DNA of 54,474 nt from assembly GCA_029287615.1 (NCBI GenBank), contig JARFQV010000025.1, positions 1-54,474 on the forward strand, in the 5' to 3' direction. Of the stretch, positions 8,556 through 19,699 are shown piece after piece. Position 1 is the stretch's first letter; each line of letters starts with the position of its first letter. The notes beneath the pieces were generated by a model. It was not told the DNA's origin and searched no databases. It saw nothing but the letters and a program-made list of their open reading frames with translations. Source of the DNA: Pseudomonadota bacterium. GTDB taxonomy: Bacteria > Pseudomonadota > Gammaproteobacteria > UBA9214. A program made the position numbers and the translations under genes.

Positions 8556-8975
8556 TCATGGCGCAAGGTATTCATCGTCTCCGGCCCGCTTCAGGCGGAC
8601 CAGCGGGGAGGGGCTCCAGCCAGGTTGCTGGTGCTCAACGGTGACGGTGGTGTAGATACCGCCGCGTACGTTGAACTCCCCGCAGACCCGGATAAAACGG
8701 GGGTCGCTGGCACGTACGAGATCGCTGAGTATCTGGTTAGTCACATCTTCATGAAAGGCTCCCTCATCACGGAATGACCAGATATATGTTTTCAGGGATT
8801 TCAGCTCCAGGCAGCTCTGGTTCGGTACATAATCGATATACAGGGTGGCAAAATCCGGCTGGCCGGTCTTCGGGCACAGGCAGGTGAATTCCGGTATCCG
8901 GATTCGAATGGTGTAATCCCTCAGCGGGTGAGGATTCAGAAAGGTTTCCAGTTCCTTGTTTGGCTTGCCGGGCAT
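8556..8975 (-). CDS. queF: NADPH-dependent 7-cyano-7-deazaguanine reductase QueF (short type)
   Basis: QueF reduces preQ0 to preQ1 in queuosine biosynthesis. The protein is 139 residues, the single-domain (Bacillus-like) form; E. coli QueF is about twice as long. The catalytic region reads [15 protein letters not shown], where Cys34 should form the thioimide with the substrate and Asp41 act as proton donor. The NADPH/substrate motif [20 protein letters not shown] follows (residues ~57-76). The gene lies upstream of the sugar kinase on the same strand with a ~95-base gap, so it may or may not be co-transcribed with it. Confidence 0.95.
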   Translation of the reverse strand: MPGKPNKELETFLNPHPLRDYTIRIRIPEFTCLCPKTGQPDFATLYIDYVPNQSCLELKSLKTYIWSFRDEGAFHEDVTNQILSDLVRASDPRFIRVCGEFNVRGGIYTTVTVEHQQPGWSPSPLVRLKRAGDDEYLAP

Positions 8976-9117
8976 CGTTTAACCATACAGGAGAGTTGCG
9001 TTTGGATACAAGAATACTCCTCTTGCGTGCGGTAGCGATTCTTGACCGGAATCGAATTGAAAATTTATGTCGTCCGGGGCTTGTATCTTGCCATCGGAAA
9101 CCTTATCTTGAGCGTCC

Positions 9118-12100
9118 ATGCGGTTGTCCAAGATCAAGCTAGCCGGCTTCAAGTCGTTCGTCGACCCAACGATCATCCCTATCCCCAGTAATCTTGTCGG
9201 TGTTATCGGCCCCAATGGCTGCGGAAAATCCAATGTGATCGATGCGGTGCGCTGGGTGATGGGCGAAAGTTCCGCCAAGCATTTGCGCGGAGATTCCATG
9301 GCCGATGTCATCTTCAATGGCTCATCGGCGCGCAAGCCGGTCGGACATGCCAGCATCGAGCTCTGTTTTGACAACCGGGACGGGGCGCTGGGCGGGCAGT
9401 ACGCCAGCTACAATGAAATTTCCATTCGACGCCAGGTATCCCGTGACGGTACCTCGGTGTACTTCCTGAACGGTACCCGATGCCGTCGCCGTGACATTAC
9501 CGACATCTTCCTGGGTACCGGCCTTGGTCCGCGCAGCTACGCGATCATCGAGCAGGGGACCATATCCAGGTTGATCGAGGCCAAACCGGAAGAGCTCCGG
9601 GTATTTCTGGAAGAGGCAGCCGGGATCTCCAAGTACAAGGAGCGCCGGCGTGAAACCGAGAACAGGATCAGGCATACCCGGGACAACCTGAGCCGCCTGG
9701 ATGACCTGCTGGAAGAGATCGAGAAGCAGATCGACAAGCTCAGAAGGCAAGCCAGGACCGCTGAGCGTTTCAAGGAACTCAAGCAGGATGAACGCAGGAT
9801 CAGGGCCGAGCTGCTCGCGCTTCGCTACCAGAGCCAGTCCGGGGAAAGCGAGAGCAGACAGCGAGCGATCCAGGAGCAGGAGACCAGCCTGGAGGCAGTG
9901 GTTGCCGAACAGCGCGCCCTGGAAGCCGGTCTCGAGAAACAACGCGAGTTGCTGGTAGAGGCCAACGATGCCTTCAATCAGGTGCAGGGCCGGTACTACG
10001 AACAGGGCGCGGCCGTTGCGCGTATTGAACAGGGTATCCAGCATGGCAAGGAAACCCGCCAGCGCCAGCGACAGGAACTGGGCAGAACCGAGCAGTCCTG
10101 GAACGAACTGCAGTCTCATATCGAACAGGACAAGGCTCGTCTGCAGGAACTGACCGAAGAGCTGGCTCACAATCAACCCGCCGTGGGCCGGGCGCGTGAA
10201 CTGGCCGAGGCCTCCGGAAAGGCGTTGCAGGAAGCCGAGCAGGCAATGCAGGACTGGCAGCAGGACTGGGATGAATTCAACCGCCGCGCCGCAGAGCCGG
10301 CACAGACCGCGCAGGTCGAACGCACCCGCATCGATCATCTGGAACGCCAGCTGGAAGAGCTCACGCAGCGCCTGGTCAGAAACCGCGAGGAGCAGAATAA
10401 TCTCAGCAGCGGGGACCTGGAACAGCAGCACAGCACACTTTCCGTAGAAGAGCGGAAGGCAGAAGAGTCCATTGGCACAGCACAGGCACAGCTCGATGAG
10501 ATCACAACCAGCATCTCCGGCTCGCGTGAGTCCATGCAGCGATTCGACAGTGAGCTGGTAGAAGCACGCGGACGCCAGCAAAATCTGCAAGGACGTCTGG
10601 CCTCGCTCGAGGCATTGCAGCAGGCCGCACTGGGACAGCAGTCCGGAGTGGTTACGGGATGGCTCGAATCACGCGGCCTTGCGGATGCGCCGCGACTGGC
10701 CCAGCAGATAGACGTGGATGCCGGGTGGGAGCGAGCCGTAGAGACCGTACTGGGCTTCTACCTGGAGGCCGTTTGCGTGGAGGGTCTCGATGACGTTGCC
10801 AGCGCGATCGATGGTCTCGAACATGGCGCCGTTGCGCTTTTCGATACCAGCGGGATCACCACAGAAGGCGCTCCAACCAGCCAGCTACAGGCCTTGAGTT
10901 CCAGGGTGCGGGCACCATGGCCGTTGAACGACATCATCGGCGGTGTATTCACCGCTGACAGTCTCGAAGAGGCACTGGCCCTGCGTTCACGCCTCGGTGA
11001 AACGGAGTCCGTGATTACACCGGAAGGGGTGTGGCTCGGCAGCCGCTGGCTGAGAGTAGCGCGAGACGCGGATGAAAGGGCGGGTGTGCTGGAGAGAGAA
11101 CGGGAGATCCAGGGTATTCGCAAGCAGCTTGACGATTATGACAGCCGGATCGGTGAAGTAAGCGGGTTGCTGGAGCAGGCTCGTATCGACCTGGAGGGTG
11201 CGGAGTCCCGGCGCGGTGACCAGCAGATGGAAGTCAATCAGGCGCACCGCTCGCGCAGCGAGCTGCGTGCGCAATTGAGCGCCGTTCAGGCCCGTCTGGA
11301 GCAGGTCCGCAGCCGAACAGAGACGGTTAACCGCGAGGCTGGCGAACTTCGTACGCAGGAGGCCCGTGACCGCGAAGAGCTTTCGAGGGCACGTGAGCGG
11401 CTCAATACCTCCCTGTCAGAGATGGAAACACTGGCAGACGAGCGCGAGGAGAGAATCGGCAGACAGGGTATTATCCAGGACGCCCTGCAGGAGTCGCGGA
11501 GCAAGGCCCAGACTGATCGCGAATCAGCCCACGAGCTTGCCATCAAGACAGAGGCGATGCGTACCGCTCATGCGACAACCGAGCAGGGTCTGGATCGCAT
11601 GCGAAACCAGCGTGATCAGCTGCAGAAACGCCGCGAGGAATTGCAGGAACTACTGGACAAGGGGGATGCACCCCTCGCCCGGATGGAAGAGGAACTGGAG
11701 CAGGTGCTGAAGTCCCGCCTGAAGGTGGAACAGGAACTGTCCGGGGCACGCAACAAGGTCGAGGAGATCGAGCACGGGATTCGCGAACATGAGCAGTCCA
11801 GGGCTGGCAAGGAACAGCAGGTACTTGATATCCGCGGGCGGCTGGAGCAGCAGCGCATCGACTGGCAGGAGATCAAGGTGCGTTGCGCAACGCTGCTGGA
11901 GCAGATCAATGAAACCGGCTGTGAGCTGCAAAACCTGTTGCAGGAAATGCCTGAGGAGGCCAATGTCAACGACTGGTCGGAGCAGGCGGAGAAGCTGGAA
12001 AAACGGATCAGCCGTCTGGGACCGATCAACCTGGCGGCAATCGAGGAATACGAGGAACAGTCAGAGCGCAAGCAGTACCTGGATGCCCAGCACAGCGACC

Positions 12101-12630
12101 TGAGCGAGGCCCTGGCAACCCTGGAAAGTGCGATCAGCAAGATCGACAGGGAAACCCGGCAGCGCTTCAGGGAGACCTTCGACAAGGTAAACGAGGGTTT
12201 CAAATCGGGATTTCCCCGGCTATTCGGCGGTGGGCAGGCCTACCTGGAACTTACGGGCGATGATCTGCTGGATACGGGTGTGACTGTAATGGCACGTCCG
12301 CCAGGTAAGCGCAACAGTACGATTCACCTGCTATCGGGCGGAGAGAAGGCACTGACGGCAGTGGCGCTGGTATTCTCGATCTTCGAGCTCAACCCGGCAC
12401 CCTTCTGTATGCTTGACGAGGTCGATGCACCTCTGGATGATGCCAATGTGGGACGTTTTTGTGACATGGTCCGTGAAATGTCCGAGCGTGTGCAGTTCGT
12501 ATTCATCACCCACAACAAGATTACCATGGAGATGGCGCATCAATTGACCGGCGTCACCATGAATGAGCCCGGCGTCTCCCGCCTGGTTGCCGTTGATGTC
12601 GATGAAGCCGTGCAAATGGCCGCGATGTAG
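9118..12630 (+). CDS. smc: Chromosome segregation protein SMC
   Basis: The ATPase of the bacterial condensin SMC-ScpAB, which organises and separates chromosomes. 1,170 residues with the full layout: Walker A in GPNGCGKSN (residues 31-39), a long coiled-coil rich in Glu, Gln and Arg (~170-500), a hinge region (~510-660), the second coiled-coil (~670-1000), the ABC signature LLSGGEKAL (~1071) and Walker B CMLDEVDAPLDD (~1096), with the switch histidine in FITHNK (~1128). Its partners scpA and scpB lie about 17 kb downstream. zipA and ligA follow in the same direction, as in Pseudomonas. A possible promoter with TTGACC lies 70 bases upstream, but no good -10 was found. Confidence 0.97.
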   Translation: MRLSKIKLAGFKSFVDPTIIPIPSNLVGVIGPNGCGKSNVIDAVRWVMGESSAKHLRGDSMADVIFNGSSARKPVGHASIELCFDNRDGALGGQYASYNEISIRRQVSRDGTSVYFLNGTRCRRRDITDIFLGTGLGPRSYAIIEQGTISRLIEAKPEELRVFLEEAAGISKYKERRRETENRIRHTRDNLSRLDDLLEEIEKQIDKLRRQARTAERFKELKQDERRIRAELLALRYQSQSGESESRQRAIQEQETSLEAVVAEQRALEAGLEKQRELLVEANDAFNQVQGRYYEQGAAVARIEQGIQHGKETRQRQRQELGRTEQSWNELQSHIEQDKARLQELTEELAHNQPAVGRARELAEASGKALQEAEQAMQDWQQDWDEFNRRAAEPAQTAQVERTRIDHLERQLEELTQRLVRNREEQNNLSSGDLEQQHSTLSVEERKAEESIGTAQAQLDEITTSISGSRESMQRFDSELVEARGRQQNLQGRLASLEALQQAALGQQSGVVTGWLESRGLADAPRLAQQIDVDAGWERAVETVLGFYLEAVCVEGLDDVASAIDGLEHGAVALFDTSGITTEGAPTSQLQALSSRVRAPWPLNDIIGGVFTADSLEEALALRSRLGETESVITPEGVWLGSRWLRVARDADERAGVLEREREIQGIRKQLDDYDSRIGEVSGLLEQARIDLEGAESRRGDQQMEVNQAHRSRSELRAQLSAVQARLEQVRSRTETVNREAGELRTQEARDREELSRARERLNTSLSEMETLADEREERIGRQGIIQDALQESRSKAQTDRESAHELAIKTEAMRTAHATTEQGLDRMRNQRDQLQKRREELQELLDKGDAPLARMEEELEQVLKSRLKVEQELSGARNKVEEIEHGIREHEQSRAGKEQQVLDIRGRLEQQRIDWQEIKVRCATLLEQINETGCELQNLLQEMPEEANVNDWSEQAEKLEKRISRLGPINLAAIEEYEEQSERKQYLDAQHSDLSEALATLESAISKIDRETRQRFRETFDKVNEGFKSGFPRLFGGGQAYLELTGDDLLDTGVTVMARPPGKRNSTIHLLSGGEKALTAVALVFSIFELNPAPFCMLDEVDAPLDDANVGRFCDMVREMSERVQFVFITHNKITMEMAHQLTGVTMNEPGVSRLVAVDVDEAVQMAAM

Positions 12631-12695
12631 TGCCGGCACCGGCCGGTGTTTGCATTGGCGGCATCTGAATTACCGCAGTTCTACCTGAATACGAT

Positions 12696-13424
12696 ATGGA
12701 CAGCTTGCGAATTATTCTCCTGCTTGCCGGTGTTGTGCTGATTGCCGGGATCTATCTCTGGGGACGACGGCAGAACGTGCAACGGATGAAGCAGATGCGT
12801 ATTGAGGCAAGGGCCGGTGATCCCCTCATGGATGTTCCCGATATGGCCGAAGGCGTGCGGGTCGTTCCCGGGCGGGAGGCCGTTGAGGAAGAACTGGCCC
12901 GGCTTGATGAATTGATTACAGAAGGTGCCGAAGCTGCTCCCGAGAAGGAGACGCTTGCCCCAGCCGCAAGCCGCCAGAAACCGGCAGAAATGAACAAGCT
13001 GGTCGTCCTCTATGTGCTGGCGCCCGGCGGAGTACCGTTTCGGGGTGACAGTCTCATCAAGGCGCTGGAGTCGAGCGGGCTTCGATATGGCGACATGAAG
13101 ATATTTCACCGAATGGTCCCGGTCGGTCCGCGCGAGGAATCTGTTTATTCCGTGGTAAATATGGTGGAGCCGGGTACCCTGAATCCTGCCGAAGTTTCGG
13201 GGTTGAACACGCCGGGTATTGCATTTTTCCTGCAACTCTCCGGTCACGTCGATGGCGTCAAGGCCTATGATGATATGGTGGAGACCGCCAAGGCCGTGGC
13301 CGCCGTACTGGATGGTGAAATCTGTGATGAGACCCGCAGTGTGCTGAGTCGCCAGAGCATCGGTCACCAGCGTGAGAAGATCATTGAATACCAACTGCGG
13401 CGACGGGTTGCGCAGAACCAGTAA
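12696..13424 (+). CDS. zipA: Cell division protein ZipA
   Basis: ZipA is an inner-membrane anchor for FtsZ at the division site. The 242-residue protein begins with one membrane helix (LRIILLLAGVVLIAGIYLWG, residues ~4-23) with the N-terminus outside, then a short charged stalk with several Glu, and a C-terminal FtsZ-binding domain (from ~residue 100, MNKLVVLYVLAP). The domain contains F-x-G-x-x-L-x-K-A-L-E (~115-125) and IFHR (~137), typical of ZipA. The stalk lacks the long Pro/Gln-rich linker of E. coli ZipA, making the protein shorter (242 against ~330). The smc-zipA-ligA order is the standard one. Confidence 0.92.
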   Translation: MDSLRIILLLAGVVLIAGIYLWGRRQNVQRMKQMRIEARAGDPLMDVPDMAEGVRVVPGREAVEEELARLDELITEGAEAAPEKETLAPAASRQKPAEMNKLVVLYVLAPGGVPFRGDSLIKALESSGLRYGDMKIFHRMVPVGPREESVYSVVNMVEPGTLNPAEVSGLNTPGIAFFLQLSGHVDGVKAYDDMVETAKAVAAVLDGEICDETRSVLSRQSIGHQREKIIEYQLRRRVAQNQ

Positions 13425-15452
<2,028 letters not shown>

Positions 15453-15481
15453 TTATGCGGACTGCTGTTTCCCGCCATAAC
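15453..15481 (+). terminator. Hairpin just after ligA
   Basis: GTTATGCGG pairs with CCGCCATAAC with one bulged base, leaving a ~10-base loop, starting at the ligA stop codon. There is no T-run after it, so it is a stable 3' hairpin or a Rho-type end rather than a clear intrinsic terminator. Confidence 0.35.
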
Positions 15482-15852
15482 GCATTGAAGTGTTCCCCGG
15501 CAGTTATTCAGGTCCATCAGCGGGAACCGCTCCGGTCATGTGCGTGGCTGATGCCGCTCATGCGGGTTAACCGAACTTTTATGGTACTCTTCCATAATCA
15601 GGGATGACCATAGAATATCTGCCCAACACATTGATATTCTTCGTAAAGGTTGATAATTGATGTATGCGGAACTGGCAGTCTTCCCCTAATGGACTGAAAT
15701 ATATTGAATAATTCACGTATCTCTCTTATGTCACTTTCTGCTATTACTTGTGGCAGCTCCTTACTCCTTCGTGTGGCTGTTGGATAACCGGTAATGAGCT
15801 TGTGTAGTATGATTTCCCATCCTGCGGTTAGCTCGATAAGGATCGTGGCCGG
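15482..15852. other. Long A+T-rich intergenic stretch before the GGDEF-EAL gene
   Basis: About 370 bases with no confident gene. It is richer in A+T than its surroundings. On the minus strand the frame ending at 15598 stays open for ~84 codons across it and reads like protein (for example LPQVIAESDIREIRELFNIF), but it uses many codons rare in this window (ATA, AGA, AGG, CTA) and has no ATG before it runs into the complement of the GGDEF-EAL gene. It may be a decayed gene piece or chance. The rest probably holds the leader and promoter of the GGDEF-EAL gene, but no convincing -35/-10 pair was found. Confidence 0.4.
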
Positions 15853-18180
15853 ATGAAGAAATTCAGCATGAATCTGCAGGCACGCCTGGTCCTTGCCATC
15901 GTATTGCTGGGCATCATCGGGGCGGCCACGACCTTTATCTCGACCCGTGTCTACCGCGAACTCACGTTTGACTATCAGCGGCAATATCTTACCCAGCTGA
16001 TTGAACTGAAAGTCGCTGATACCCTGACGGGTCTGGAGGCCCAGTCCACGCAACTTGGTCTGCATATCCAGGGAAGGGAGGGTTTTCCTGAGGCATTCGA
16101 CTCGCAGGATTTCGATTTGTTGTCCCGCGAACTCTGGCAGCAATTCAACCAGGGACTGGTGACAGCCAATGTGGTCAATGCGGTCAAGCTCTATGCCTTC
16201 GATATAAACTTCGCCCTGCTTGGATCGGCCACCCGCCTGATGGTGGAAATGGAACCGCATACCATCGTCTGTTCCGGTCTGCTGGATCGCGCCCGTAACC
16301 GAACCGGGGCGGATAGGCTGCAATCCATAACCGAACTCTGCCTGTTCGAGGACAAGCCCTATTTTGCCGTTATGGTGCCTCTCGGCGGTCTGCGTCCCTA
16401 CGGTTATCTGCAGGTGGTATCCGATCCCGTACCAGGGCTCTCCAGGATCAGTGAATCACTCGATATACCGATCCAGATATCATTGATGAATGATGCCGCT
16501 GTTTACCAGACTCCTGACTGGGCAACGGACAGTCAGTCGAAATCGATTCTTTCCGAATACATACTCAAGACCAGTCTCGGGATGCCGGCGTTGCGGATAG
16601 CTGTTGCGCGTAATGCGAATGCCCTCTTGAAGCACCTGGATCAGACGGACATGCGCCTGCTCTTGCTGGTGATCAGCCTGATCGTACTCACCGTAATTGC
16701 CGCACTGGCCCTGATCAAGTATTCCGTACTGGACCCCCTGAAGAATCTCAGCAACCAGCTACGGGCAAGATCGTTGACCGGCCCACCGCTGGTTCCCCCC
16801 GCCGGTACTGCCGGTCCGGATGAAACGCCAAGCTTCCATGCTCTCAGTGAGTTGTATGAAACCCTCCATGACATGGCGATACGGGATCCTTTAACCGGAT
16901 TGTATAACCGGGCGCTGTTTGAAGATCGACTGAAGCAGTTGATTGCAGAGAGCCGCAGGATCGATCACAAGGCAGCCATCCTGATGCTGGACATGGTCCG
17001 TTTCAAGTATGTCAATGATGTGCTGGGCCATCACGCGGGTGACATGTTGTTAAAGGAGGTGGTTAGCCGACTGCAGGGCGTGCTGCGTGAGTCAGATACT
17101 TTGGCGCGTCTGGGGGGTGATGAATTCACCATTATTCTGCCGGATGCAGACGGTGATCAGGCTATCCTGGTTGCACAGAAGATCCTGCAGGTTCTGGAAC
17201 CCGAGTTTGAAATTGGAGGACATACCCTGACTGCGTCCATGTCTATTGGTATCTCCCTGTATCCGGATCATGGAGAGAATGCGGAGACAATACTGCGCCA
17301 TGCCGATTTTGCCATGTATACAGCGAAGAAAAACGCGCCCGGCTATGCGCTTTACAATCCCCAGGCGACGGACCGGATGCGTGCGGCGGAATTGACCATG
17401 AGTGGAGCCATCCGGCGGGCCATTGTCGGCAGCGAACTCTTTATGGCTTACCAACCGGTCTTCAGTATCCAGGACAATCAGGTAGCCTACCTCGAGGCGC
17501 TCGTCAGATGGCGACAACCCGACGGGACAGTCTGGACACCGGAGTCCTTTATCCGGGTTGCCGAACAGAGTGGTTTGATCAAGCAACTCGCGGAGTGGGT
17601 CATTGATGCCGTATGCCGTGAGTTGTCAGGCTGGTTGTCCTGCCAACCCGACCTTCGTATCGGTATCAACCTGTCCATGCACAACCTGCATGACAATGCG
17701 CTGCCTGATTATATCGATTCGGTGTTACATCGTTACCAGCTGAATTCATCGTCAATACTGATCGAAATTACCGAGACCGGCGTCATGCTCGATCCGGATC
17801 AGGTACTGGAAACACTGGATCGACTGGCGGACATGGGTCTGAAGTTGTCTATCGATGACTTCGGGACCGGTCAGTCCTCACTGGTTTATCTCAAGCGTCT
17901 GCCGGTTGATGCCCTGAAGGTGGACAAGTCATTTATACAGGAGATGATCAGTGACGAGGACGATGCTGCCATCGTGCATGCCACCATCGATCTCGCACAC
18001 AGCCTGGGTCTGCGGGTAACCGCCGAGGGTGTGGAGACAAAACAGGTTTATGAACGTTTGAAGACTATGGGCTGCGACGAATACCAGGGAAATTATGCCA
18101 GTAAGCCGCTCGCGGCGGACGAGTTGTTCGAATGGATGAAGGGTGATATCCAGGTGCGGGCCTTGTCCACAGGACAGTGA
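15853..18180 (+). CDS. Membrane-bound GGDEF-EAL protein (c-di-GMP synthesis and breakdown)
   Basis: 775 residues. A first membrane helix (residues ~9-31) and a second (~268-292) bracket a ~235-residue periplasmic sensing region with no recognised motif; no HAMP domain is clear. The GGDEF domain (~345-505) has DPLTGLYNR, the metal aspartate in LDMVRFK, an intact GGDEF at 421-425 and an inhibitory site RESD at 412-415, exactly five residues ahead. The EAL domain (~515-765) has LEALVRW (EAL 548-550), INLSMHN, EITETG, IDDFGTG, LKVDKSFI and TAEGVET, so both activities look possible. Which dominates cannot be told from sequence. The start ATG has AAGGA ten bases upstream. It lies ahead of a lipoprotein and an FlhG-like gene on the same strand. 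Confidence 0.93.
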   Translation: MKKFSMNLQARLVLAIVLLGIIGAATTFISTRVYRELTFDYQRQYLTQLIELKVADTLTGLEAQSTQLGLHIQGREGFPEAFDSQDFDLLSRELWQQFNQGLVTANVVNAVKLYAFDINFALLGSATRLMVEMEPHTIVCSGLLDRARNRTGADRLQSITELCLFEDKPYFAVMVPLGGLRPYGYLQVVSDPVPGLSRISESLDIPIQISLMNDAAVYQTPDWATDSQSKSILSEYILKTSLGMPALRIAVARNANALLKHLDQTDMRLLLLVISLIVLTVIAALALIKYSVLDPLKNLSNQLRARSLTGPPLVPPAGTAGPDETPSFHALSELYETLHDMAIRDPLTGLYNRALFEDRLKQLIAESRRIDHKAAILMLDMVRFKYVNDVLGHHAGDMLLKEVVSRLQGVLRESDTLARLGGDEFTIILPDADGDQAILVAQKILQVLEPEFEIGGHTLTASMSIGISLYPDHGENAETILRHADFAMYTAKKNAPGYALYNPQATDRMRAAELTMSGAIRRAIVGSELFMAYQPVFSIQDNQVAYLEALVRWRQPDGTVWTPESFIRVAEQSGLIKQLAEWVIDAVCRELSGWLSCQPDLRIGINLSMHNLHDNALPDYIDSVLHRYQLNSSSILIEITETGVMLDPDQVLETLDRLADMGLKLSIDDFGTGQSSLVYLKRLPVDALKVDKSFIQEMISDEDDAAIVHATIDLAHSLGLRVTAEGVETKQVYERLKTMGCDEYQGNYASKPLAADELFEWMKGDIQVRALSTGQ

Positions 18181-18355
18181 GCACAGGTGTAAAAATACAT
18201 CACTGCCGCTCACGAAACGCGGTGTGTCGTTGAAAATACCTGTGAGTTGACTTGAACCGGGTTGTTTGCGGTGCCAGGGATGCACGGGTGACTTGATCCC
18301 GGTCACGTTCTCTTTGCGGATACCCGCAGAATACTGATGAAAAAAGGAACTCGGA

Positions 18356-18559
18356 ATGAGAATCTTGCATACATTGTTGCCATTAGTGGTATTCACCTTT
18401 TTTGCGGCCTGTTCGCCCGAACGGGAAGAGGCGTCCTTGCCAAAGGACCGGATCTTCAACACACAGACTGCTCCCCTGGACAAGGCCGGCGAGGTGGAAG
18501 GCATGGTTCTGGATGCCGCTCGTACGCGAGGAGCGGAGATCGATGCTGGGGCGCGCTAG
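18356..18559 (+). CDS. Small lipoprotein, unknown function
   Basis: 67 residues with a lipoprotein signal: MRILHTLLPLVVFTFFAAC, with the lipid-carrying cysteine at position 19 in the lipobox FAAC. The residue after Cys is Ser, so the outer membrane is the expected location. The mature part is only 48 residues, polar, with no known domain; EVEGMVLDAARTRGAEID could form one helix. AAGGAA lies eight bases before the ATG. The gene ends 45 bases before the FlhG-like gene and probably shares its transcript. Short lipoproteins are easily missed, and the signal peptide plus ribosome site make this one credible. Confidence 0.75.
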   Translation: MRILHTLLPLVVFTFFAACSPEREEASLPKDRIFNTQTAPLDKAGEVEGMVLDAARTRGAEIDAGAR

Positions 18560-18604
18560 CATGATACCCGGATTCGGGAACCGAAGAGGGCGAAAGACAA
18601 GACC

Positions 18605-19657
18605 ATGACCCGGATCATTAGTGTGACAAGCGGTACCGGGGGCGCTGGGAAAACCTTCTTGTGTATCGACCTGGCGCTTGCACTGGCGGGTCTGGGCAGG
18701 CGTGTAGTTATTCTGGACTGTGCGAGCGACACCGATAATGTCCATGCAAGACTGAATATCCCGCGCGATGCCTGTCTGGAGGATGTGCTGGATGGCAGGG
18801 CAGGTATCGCTGAATTGCCATCCCGGCATCCTTCCGGCGTGGAGATCATAGCGGCCCACCCGGGTGTCGAAAGGCTGGCCATGCCCGATGGCGGTCGCAG
18901 CGGGTCCGTTCTCAGTGACGAATCGGTGATGCATGGAGCCGAGAGTATTCTGATCGACAGCTCGAGCTGTAATCCGAGAGCGGTGGTTGCCTTCTGTCAG
19001 CTGTCAACGGAGGTCATTCTGCTGTTGCATCCCGATACCGGTGCACAGGCCGAGAATTACGCCTTGTTGAAAATTCTGTTGCTAAACGGTTTCGGGGGCA
19101 GGGTGTCCATTGTGGTCAACAAGGTCGATGACCTGGCCAGTGGCGAGCGGCTCTTCGAGGAATTCCGGAAAACCGTTCTGCACTATCTGGCCCTTGAGCT
19201 GTCGCTGATGGAAGTAATCATCAGCGATCCTTCCGTCCGCCTTGCAGCATCCAGCCAACAGTCGCCATTACAGGTCTTTCCTCACTCTGCAGCAGTCGCA
19301 AGTGTCCGTGCCATCGCCGGGCAGATCGGGCGTGATGAGCATGATCAAGGTGATGCACTGACAGTCGGGCAGTTCTGGGGTACCTATGCAAGACTGGTCC
19401 AGACCTCACTGATCGTTGCCGGCCAGTTGCCGATCCGGGATCAGGAGGACGGTGAAACCTCTGCCAGGTTATCCGAAACGGATTCGGGCAATGCGGATGA
19501 TCGGATTGATGCTGACAGAGGGCTCGCCGGTATCAGTGATATCCTGGCGGCATTCGATCATGAACGGATCCGGAACCCGGCAGGCGATGCGGAGGATGAA
19601 CTCTATGCGATACGCAGGGAGGATGGTAGCAGTTTGATCTGCGCATGGCATGAATGA
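18605..19657 (+). CDS. FlhG/MinD-like protein with altered nucleotide-binding motifs
   Basis: 350 residues. The first ~260 match the FlhG/FleN branch of MinD-type ATPases: P-loop region at 9-17, LEDVLDGRAGI (~58-68), GVERLA (~87-92), ALLKILLLNGF, VVNKVDD, HYLALEL and FPHSAAVASVRAIA. The key motifs differ from active members. The signature lysine (MinD Lys11) is Thr11, though Lys16 and Thr17 remain; the DAD of Walker A' is DCA (Asp38 kept, position 40 Ala); and the D-T-A/S-G after Walker B is DSSSC (Asp118). Weakened ATP hydrolysis is an inference. The last ~90 residues are an acidic extension without a known motif. No flagellar genes are nearby. Confidence 0.82.
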   Translation: MTRIISVTSGTGGAGKTFLCIDLALALAGLGRRVVILDCASDTDNVHARLNIPRDACLEDVLDGRAGIAELPSRHPSGVEIIAAHPGVERLAMPDGGRSGSVLSDESVMHGAESILIDSSSCNPRAVVAFCQLSTEVILLLHPDTGAQAENYALLKILLLNGFGGRVSIVVNKVDDLASGERLFEEFRKTVLHYLALELSLMEVIISDPSVRLAASSQQSPLQVFPHSAAVASVRAIAGQIGRDEHDQGDALTVGQFWGTYARLVQTSLIVAGQLPIRDQEDGETSARLSETDSGNADDRIDADRGLAGISDILAAFDHERIRNPAGDAEDELYAIRREDGSSLICAWHE

Positions 19658-19692
19658 ATAAGGGGACAGACAAATAAATCTGTCCCCTTATT
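19657..19692. terminator. Strong bidirectional hairpin between convergent genes
   Basis: AATAAGGGGACAGA and TCTGTCCCCTTATT form a perfect 14-base-pair stem around the 8-base loop CAAATAAA. It sits between the end of the FlhG-like gene (plus) and the end of the parvulin gene (minus), with A/T at both feet, so it can end transcription from both sides. The sequence AAGGGGACAGA is also commonly seen scattered in gammaproteobacterial genomes as a short repeat, so it may have arrived as a repeat unit. Confidence 0.75.
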
Positions 19693-19699
19693 ACGACCG

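Noticed and set aside
8526..8777. Plus-strand ORF starting [12 protein letters not shown], like a signal peptide
   Set aside because: It lies almost wholly antisense to queF, whose motifs are complete.
9042..9070. TTGACC with 17-base spacer as the smc promoter
   Set aside because: The -10 position (TTATGT) matches consensus at only two of six bases.
9322..10590. 422-codon minus-strand ORF with many Leu, membrane-like
   Set aside because: It is the antisense of the smc coiled-coil region; GC-rich codon bias keeps that frame open.
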